From NCBI GenBank assembly GCA_013076295.1, contig RQOL01000718.1, positions 5,306,081 to 5,370,080 on the forward strand: DNA of 64,000 bases, written 5' to 3'. The translations under genes were made by a program, and so were the position numbers. Below, piece by piece: positions 57,428-64,000 of the stretch. Every line of letters starts with the position of its first letter. Positions within the stretch are counted from its first letter, which is position 1. This DNA is from Sanderia malayensis. Lineage: Eukaryota > Cnidaria > Scyphozoa > Semaeostomeae > Pelagiidae. The notes under the pieces were generated by a model that was not told the DNA's origin, made no database searches, and was given only the letters and a program-made list of their open reading frames with translations.

Positions 57428-57934
57428 ATGCTAGGTTGGGTGTTGTATCCGAAATGTTATGTAGATCGGTATCCTCTTGAATATGGTGCCAGTGTTGTCG
57501 TTATTAATGTTAAAGCTTACCCTACTAGGCCTAAACAAAACAAGTTAAAATGTTTGATCGGGCCTTGGTTTCGTGTTCAGTGGAATTGCAATGACATTGG
57601 TTGTAAGAAAAAATTGGTTGGTCACTGGCTTAGTTTAAGAAGGGTTTATTCCTGGAACACAAGTACCCTCAGCATGGATCATGTTACAGAGGTGCATGGC
57701 ATAATAAAGCATTTGAATGATAAGTATCATGTCAGTGAAATCGAAGTTTCGCAGACAAATTATGTACAGAAAGATAAATATGACAATTCACCCATTGAAA
57801 GAGACGAGGAAAGTTCAGATAGTACAAACAGTAGTGAGGAGGATTTAGAAAGAGACCAGCATCAAAGAGCACATTTCTATTTATCATCATCAGATTCCTC
57901 TTGTTATCAAAGTGATGATTGGAAACTCGTTTAA
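57428..57934 (+). CDS. Unrecognised 168-codon ORF, unit 2
   Basis: Same protein as 52260-52766; I see no amino-acid change. See that entry for the description. Confidence 0.5.
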   Translation: MLGWVLYPKCYVDRYPLEYGASVVVINVKAYPTRPKQNKLKCLIGPWFRVQWNCNDIGCKKKLVGHWLSLRRVYSWNTSTLSMDHVTEVHGIIKHLNDKYHVSEIEVSQTNYVQKDKYDNSPIERDEESSDSTNSSEEDLERDQHQRAHFYLSSSDSSCYQSDDWKLV

Positions 57935-58238
57935 ATAGCTGCCATCATGATTTTGGAAAGAATTAATGTAAGTAAAACATTCTCGCATGTTGTACATGAA
58001 TTATACAAATTAACACACAATGAAGGGCTATCATCCCCTTATCTGAATAGTGTGAAATAAGAGATAACTAACAAACAAAATGGGAACCATTGTCCTCTTT
58101 TATCATAGAAATCTAGAAAGTTATAAAAAACTCAAGTGTTCAGTCATCTAGTTTCTTAAAATGGCCATAATTGGTAAGATTGTCATTTCATTTTGAGTTT
58201 TGTAGCTTGCACAATCCACGCATACTGAAAGTTGATTT

Positions 58239-58576
58239 TCACAATTTGGCATATACATTCAGTTCTTTGAAATGTTTTAATTTTTTCGACTTCCATTCCC
58301 TTCCATTCCCTTTCACTTCACTGCCAGGCCTTTCCCTAAAGATTTCTGCTCTTACCAACTGTTGACTTAGAGCAATGATATCACTATTTGTGTCACATTT
58401 CCTGTTTTTCCCCGATGGCTTCTTTGCATTGTTAACAATGTCAAAATTTGTCATGACAGCTTCCCTCTCTTGGTAAGAAGTGCTTGCTCTTTTTATACTG
58501 TCATCTGTAATTTTCCCTTGAAACTCTCTACAGTCTAACTTAAATAATTTGTTCCAATGTTCTACAGCTCTATCTA
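58239..58576 (-). pseudogene. DUF6589-like gene, 3' part, unit 2 (truncated at the unit junction)
   Basis: Same sequence and same truncation point as unit 1: the frame is lost at CTATCTATTT, where unit 3 begins. Confidence 0.65.
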
Positions 58577-58636
58577 TTTCCTCTCCTTTCCTCTCCTTTC
58601 CCCTTTTTAGTAATAGCCTTCCTGCAGATTAAGCAT

Positions 58637-61433
58637 TTAAATTTGTCATTACACCCAGAAATAGAAAACGCAGGAGACAAGCTAGCGGAGACATTATCTT
58701 TACACAAAGCAAGTTGGCACAAGACTTGCAGCAATGGATTCAACAAGACTAAACTGGACAGGGCGAAAAAAAGGAGCATTGTATTAGAAGAAAATGCCAG
58801 TTCTCCGGAAAAGTATACAAGGTCAACTTGACAGGGAGTATCAAATCCAGTAGATGTTTGTTTCTTTTGCGAGAAAGGACATTGGATGCATTGCACGAAT
58901 TCTCCACATTTGAAGCTAATTCACGGGTCCATAATGCTGCCCTGGTTACTGAAGACTAAGTCTTGCTTGGCAAGTTGAGCTCTGGCGATCTGACTGATCA
59001 AGAGGCAAAGTATCATGCTAAATGTCTCACATCCTTGTACAATAAAGCATGATCTGCTGCAAGAGAACAGAATGATGACTCACAGGAAAACCAAATCTGT
59101 AGAGGTATTGCTTTTGCTGAGTTGATTTCCTATTTAGAAGATAGCAGATCTGTAAACAATGTGACATTAAATCATTTCAAAATGACAGACTTAGTTTAAA
59201 CAGCTTGGTATCTCAATAAATTGCCGCACCAACACAACAAGACTAAAAGAGAAAATTCTTGCTGCAATACCAGATTTGGATGCGTAAACTGAAGGGGCTC
59301 GAGATGTTGATCTTGCCTTCAAACGTGATGTTGGCCTAGCATTTAAAAAATGTGTGAGACGGACAGAGACAATGATGCAATGATACTTGCCCGTGCAGCC
59401 ACACTGATATGTCGGGATATGTTGTCAAATAGGTTCTCTTTTGATGGCTGTTTTCAGACTAACTGTGAAGAAGATTCCATACCAAAGTCACTTCTTGCCC
59501 TTGTAAAGATGATTTTGGTTGGGCCGAATGCCCAGCTGTGATGAAGAACAAGAGTCTCCCTATTCCGGAGTCTGTGCAAATCAACTGTGTTTCAAGTGAG
59601 AAACGTAATTTTGAAGAAGCATACAATTTAGAATTCCAATGGCTTGAGCATGTTATGAACAGTCTCCATACAACTGATCCAGAACAGGCAGATATATCAT
59701 GGGCGCCATATCATGCAACAAAACAACCAGATAGCACAATCACTGCAAGTATCACTTCATTGCTACCATTGTTCCGCGAAGAGGCACACTCTGTTGCAAT
59801 GATATGTCATGGGATGAATGTCATTAAACAAGCTGTGAATCTCCTCAATCTCAATCAAGTACCTGTTATTGCAATGGATCAGCCGCTTTTTGCCCTCGCA
59901 AAGTTCATTCAGTGGACCTGGCCAGATATCTATGGTGAAAGTAAATTCTTGATCATGTTTGGGGGTCTTCATATCAAGAAGGCATCGCTGAATTTGCTTG
60001 GAGATTGGCTAGCTGGCAGTGGCTGGACGGATGCATTGGTACAAGCCAAAATAACTTCATCAGGCAAAGCAGATGCAATTTTAAAATCAAGCCACATAAC
60101 ACGGGCAAGACATGCTCACCAAGTAATCGCGAGTGCGCTCCACATTCTCCTACCAAATTCTTACGAAGAGTATACAAAGTTGGTGCCACATCAGGGGATC
60201 AAGCTTACATACGAAGAATGATGCACAATGAAGAGTTTCGAAAATGTAATATTCAAATTTTGGCTGCTGACTTTGGAGCTCCAGCTGACAGTTTTCATCC
60301 TTGTACGGTCATTTCGTGAAGCTAATTTCAATTTATACATTGATGCTCTGATCAAGATAACCCCATGGTTTTTTGCCTTGGATCACCAAAAATATGCCAG
60401 CTGGCTTCCTGTTCATATACGAGATATGACATGCTTACCAAATTACAACCCAGAAGCTGCATCAGAGTTTTGTAAGGGTAACTTTGTGATTTACAAGTCC
60501 GAAAAAGCTTTCTCTTCAATTGCCATTGATCACGCACACGAGCAAAGTAATAAAGTTTACCAAAGATGTTGCTGATGCAACTGTTTGCAAGACAATTCGA
60601 GGGATTGAAACGATAGGCTCTGAGCAGTATAAAAATGTTGTTGAAACCCGGCTGCAGAAGAAGGAAATACACTTGTCAGAACCAATAAAACGAAACAAAT
60701 TGCTCACATTCAATCGCGCTGCACGAAGGGATATCTCAAGATCAAAGCTTCAAGTGAGTTCATTAAAGAAGGACTGCAATTTGTTCTCTCGCCTTGATGT
60801 TTGTTGTCAAATACGGGATGGAAATCAATCTTGTCCACCTTCACTCTCAAACTTTGGTAGTATCAGAAGTGGCGCAAAGTCTTATCTCATGGAATGCCTT
60901 CAAAATGAAGTCGTCAAGCAACCTGTAGAATCTTCTGGAGATCTGGACGCCCCACAAGTCGACAGCATTATCATTGATGGTGCAGCACTCATAAACATGC
61001 TAAGGCCTGGTAGAGCTAAGACATTTGAGGAATATGCACAAAATGTCTTTCGACCACATCGACAGGCACAGCTTAGAAATCGAAAATGACTAGATTTGGT
61101 ATGGGATGTGTACGTTGAAGACAGCTTAAAGAATCAAACAAGGCTAAAAGAGGGAAAGGAGCACAAAGGAAAGTTTCATCTAATGTCTTATCCCTGGTAA
61201 TTGGCAAGCGTTTCCAAGATTCATTTTTGGAGAGGAAGGAGAAGCCATGTTGATTGTACTTGGTGTGAATTTGAAGCTGTAGAAAAGGTCAGGTCTGTCC
61301 AAGTAGAAGTTGTTGTGAGAATAAGCAAGGAACAAGGTGCGCAATTTGTATTTGAAAACTTCGAGCAAGCAAGAAAACGTGTCAGAAGGTGCATCAGTAA
61401 CCTTGATGAGCTGTCAACTGTGTCATTGTGAAT
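58637..61433 (+). pseudogene. Broken Academ-like transposase, unit 3
   Basis: As units 1 and 2, with unit-specific changes: one C lost in GAAAGGACATTGG (about 58880), one A lost near 59347, TTTTAAAATC for TTCTAAAATC near 60080, and one base lost in CTTATCCCTGG near 61188. Confidence 0.88.
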
Positions 61434-62592
61434 AGTGTAAATCTGTAAAACTTGTATGTGTGTGGTGGTGATAACGTATAGCACAGTAGGTATGTGGACT
61501 TGTGGCAAGGCTAAAATAGCTATGGAATTAAGAAGCGATTTCGGGGAGTGTTTAGCCCTAGATGTATTGAAATAAATGCCAATTAGGTATACTCAGCTTC
61601 GAATAGAGATGTGAGATGTAGGTAGGCGCCAATGACGTATTGTACCCAAAGTCAAACAAAGCGATCAGAAAAGGATCTTGCTTTCCCCTAGTGTGTTTTT
61701 AAATGATATAAGGTAAATAAAAGGTAAGAATGATAACATTTGTAAATAAGAAAAAATGTACAGGGTAGTCGCAGCAATGCAGAACAATGGCAACAATACA
61801 CATCAGCGATATAGAGGTGGTGGCGATGTCTAGTAAATGTCATTATCATCATAATCATCATCAGTCCTGTGATGGAGATAGTAAATGTAAGGGACGCAAG
61901 TAGTGGTAGAATATGGCAAAGATAAATATTTCAGTTAAGATAACCATCAGAAATGATTGAATATGAATGGGGTGTAGAAGAAAATCGAGTAAGGTCCAAG
62001 AGAGATTGGATTGATTTGAAGATCAGTATGGTAAAGATAAGGGTTGCGTGTGCAAATCGTCAGCTATCAATCTGGATCAGCGTTTCGGGGGTTTGATGAC
62101 AGTACGCTTTTATGATCACAGGCCCCCAGCACCCCGAAGGGCACCATCGCACAAGATAATGAATGCAGAAGTTAGAGACAATGGGAAAAACAAGGCGCGT
62201 ACAACTGATCAGCTAAAGAAGACGAGTATCAGAATTCAGAAGCGCTATGAATATGTGGGGAATAGCGATCAATGTAAAGTAGAACTGCAAAAATAATATG
62301 AATTCATAGTAACAAGATTTCGAAGTGAAGAATATTTAGTGTTTTTGGATACATGTTCAAGTTTTAATTGGAAAAAAAATAATTATAATTATGATGTATG
62401 CTGCATAACAGCAACAACAATAACAATAGAAAACGTAATTACAACAGCAACAACAATGATGGCTGTTTGGCCAAATAGAAAGTATGAAATAGTAAATGTG
62501 AAATTATTACACGAAGATGCCAACGATTTTGACTGTTTATAGTTTGAGGTTAGTCGTGACCAAAATGTCTCTTATGTTTTTGCTTCGTTTGA

Positions 62593-63099
62593 ATGCTAGG
62601 TTGGGTGTTGTATCCGAAATGTTATGTAGATCGGTATCCTCTTGAATATGGTGCCAGTGTTGTCGTTATTAATGTTAAAGCTTACCCTACTAGGCCTAAA
62701 CAAAACAAGTTAAAATGTTTGATCGGGCCTTGGTTTCGTGTTCAGTGGAATTGCAATGACATTGGTTGTAAGAAAAAATTGGTTGGCCACTGGCTTAGTT
62801 TAAGAAGGGTTTATTCCTGGAACACAAGTACCCTCAGCATGGATCATGTTACAGAGGTGCATGGCATAATAAAGCATTTGAATGATAAGTATCATGTCAG
62901 TGAAATCGAAGTTTCGCAGACAAATTATGTACAGAAAGATAAATATGACAATTCACCCATTGAAAGAGACGAGGAAAGTTCAGATAGTACAAACAGTAGT
63001 GAGGAGGATTTAGAAAGAGACCAGCATCAAAGAGCACATTTCTATTTATCATCATCAGATTCCTCTTGTTATCAAAGTGATGATTGGAAACTCGTTTAA
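62593..63099 (+). CDS. Unrecognised 168-codon ORF, unit 3
   Basis: Same protein as in units 1 and 2. One silent change is seen (GGTCAC to GGCCAC in 'GHWLSL', near 62786). Description at 52260-52766. Confidence 0.5.
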   Translation: MLGWVLYPKCYVDRYPLEYGASVVVINVKAYPTRPKQNKLKCLIGPWFRVQWNCNDIGCKKKLVGHWLSLRRVYSWNTSTLSMDHVTEVHGIIKHLNDKYHVSEIEVSQTNYVQKDKYDNSPIERDEESSDSTNSSEEDLERDQHQRAHFYLSSSDSSCYQSDDWKLV

Positions 63100-63403
63100 A
63101 TAGCTGCCATCATGATTTTGGAAAGAATTAATGTAAGTAAAACATTCTCGCATGTTGTACATGAATTATACAAATTAACACACAATGAAGGGCTATCATC
63201 CCCTTATCTGAATAGTGTGAAATAAGAGATAACTAACAAACAAAATGGGAACCATTGTCCTCTTTTATCATAGAAATCTAGAAAGTTATAAAAAACTCAA
63301 GTGTTCAGTCATCTAGTTTCTTAAAATGGCCATAATTGGTAAGATTGTCATTTCATTTTGAGTTTTGTAGCTTGCACAATCCACGCATACTGAAAGTTGA
63401 TTT

Positions 63404-64000
63404 TCACAATTTGGCATATACATTCAGTTCTTTGAAATGTTTTAATTTTTTCGACTTCCATTCCCTTCCATTCCCTTTCACTTCACTGCCAGGCCTTTCC
63501 CTAAAGATTTCTGCTCTTACCAACTGTTGACTTAGAGCAATGATATCACTATTTGTGTCACATTTCCTGTTTTTCCCCGATGGCTTCTTTGCATTGTTAA
63601 CAATGTCAAAATTTGTCATGACAGCTTCCCTCTCTTGGTAAGAAGTGCTTGCTCTTTTTATACTGTCATCTGTAATTTTCCCTTGAAACTCTCTACAGTC
63701 TAACTTAAATAATTTGTTCCAATGTTCTACAGCTCTATCTATTTTTTTATTATTATCTGTTTTCCCAGTCTTGTTTATAAACCGATTCCAAACAAGATCA
63801 AATGACAGCTTTGATGGCAAAAGATAGTAGATCTGGGAAAACATCAGGAATGTGTAGTAGGTATATTTGGTTCGACCATCTAACTGGTACAGAAGAAAAA
63901 TGACTTTGTAAAGACGCATCAAACGATTGCTGTCTGCGTGCTGTCTTGCATCCTCAAAATCAAGTGCAAGGAGCCCCAGTGCCAAGGCATTTGAAGATTA
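63404..64000 (-). CDS. DUF6589-like protein, 3' part, running off the window
   Basis: At least 193 open codons on the minus strand, continuing past the right edge. It reads 'ALGLLALDFEDARQHADSN', 'RLMRLYKVIFLLYQLDGRTK', 'YYLLPSKLSFDLVWNRFIN' and 'AVEHWNKLFKLDC', then a basic tail 'GREWKSKKLKHFKEL'. The pattern (an Asp-rich start, a helical core with LPSKL..LVWNRFIN, then a glycine-poor basic tail) resembles the C-terminal half of proteins annotated DUF6589, which are frequent in coral gene sets as I remember them. Function unknown. It is the only copy here without a visible lesion. It converges on the transposase relic and the 168-codon ORF. Confidence 0.6.

Larger units (their letters stand above)
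48241..63741. repeat. Three near-identical tandem 5.17-kb units
   Basis: Units 48241-53408, 53409-58576 and 58577-63741 (5168, 5168 and about 5165 bp). Each starts in TTTCCTCTCCTTT and ends in the DUF6589-like gene at CTCTATCTATTT. They share the same stop codons and differ only at scattered sites (for example 50278 G, A in unit 2, G in unit 3; single-base deletions in unit 3 near 58880 and 59347). The pseudogene was thus already broken when it was multiplied. Unequal crossing-over at the pyrimidine tract is the simplest mechanism. Confidence 0.93.

Overview
The window is animal nuclear DNA: AT-rich, with GT..AG introns and almost nothing but transposable elements, many nested inside one another. 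I see no ordinary cellular gene whose function is clearly separate from the mobile elements. The mix (Helitron, DIRS-type tyrosine-recombinase retroelement, RTE-like LINE, PIF/Harbinger, an Academ-like transposon with an XPG nuclease domain, an IS3EU-like integrase element, and RecQ-, HECT- and DUF6589-like genes) suggests a marine invertebrate. From memory, a cnidarian such as a coral or anemone fits best, but I cannot prove that from the sequence.

Layout. 1-3350 (minus): decayed Helitron Rep/helicase gene. 4596-4976: foldback repeat. 4985-5360: remnant of a cysteine-rich protein tail. 6490-28127 (plus): a RecQ-family helicase pseudogene split by three insertions, each with readable ends: a 17.5-kb element (7678-25202, 6-bp target duplication TGCTTT) and two short Helitrons (25279-25767 and 26049-27519). 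Removing either Helitron rejoins the RecQ reading frame exactly. The 17.5-kb element carries an integrase-core transposase (9446-10876), a HECT ubiquitin-ligase half gene (8213-9186), a RING-plus-HECT gene (11957-13965) and a start-codon exon in each terminal inverted repeat. It has itself received a DIRS element (15156-19845), a LINE (about 20080-22400) and a Helitron with a 115-bp satellite (22515-24708).

28128-36834: a truncated Helitron; a DUF6589-like gene remnant (minus) split by a 2955-bp Harbinger element (28991-31945, TSD AAT); and a second RecQ pseudogene (32532-36728, plus). 36835-44660: an Academ-like transposon with long inverted ends and a two-exon transposase/XPG gene of about 1506 codons that carries a single nonsense codon. 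44730-46312 (minus): a protein kinase exon with an additional C-terminal domain that resembles a cysteine protease.

48241-63741: a 5.17-kb unit repeated three times in tandem at near identity. Each unit holds a broken Academ-like transposase (plus), an unrecognised 168-codon ORF (plus) and the 3' part of a DUF6589-like gene (minus). The third copy of that last gene runs on to the window edge.

The most interesting systems are the large integrase element with ubiquitin-ligase cargo and promoter-plus-first-exon termini, and the repeated association of Academ-like transposase, RecQ helicase and a convergent DUF6589-like gene, which may be parts of one larger mobile element. Nearly every gene carries at least one lesion, so the locus reads as a graveyard with a few recently active members (DIRS, Academ, the Helitron family).
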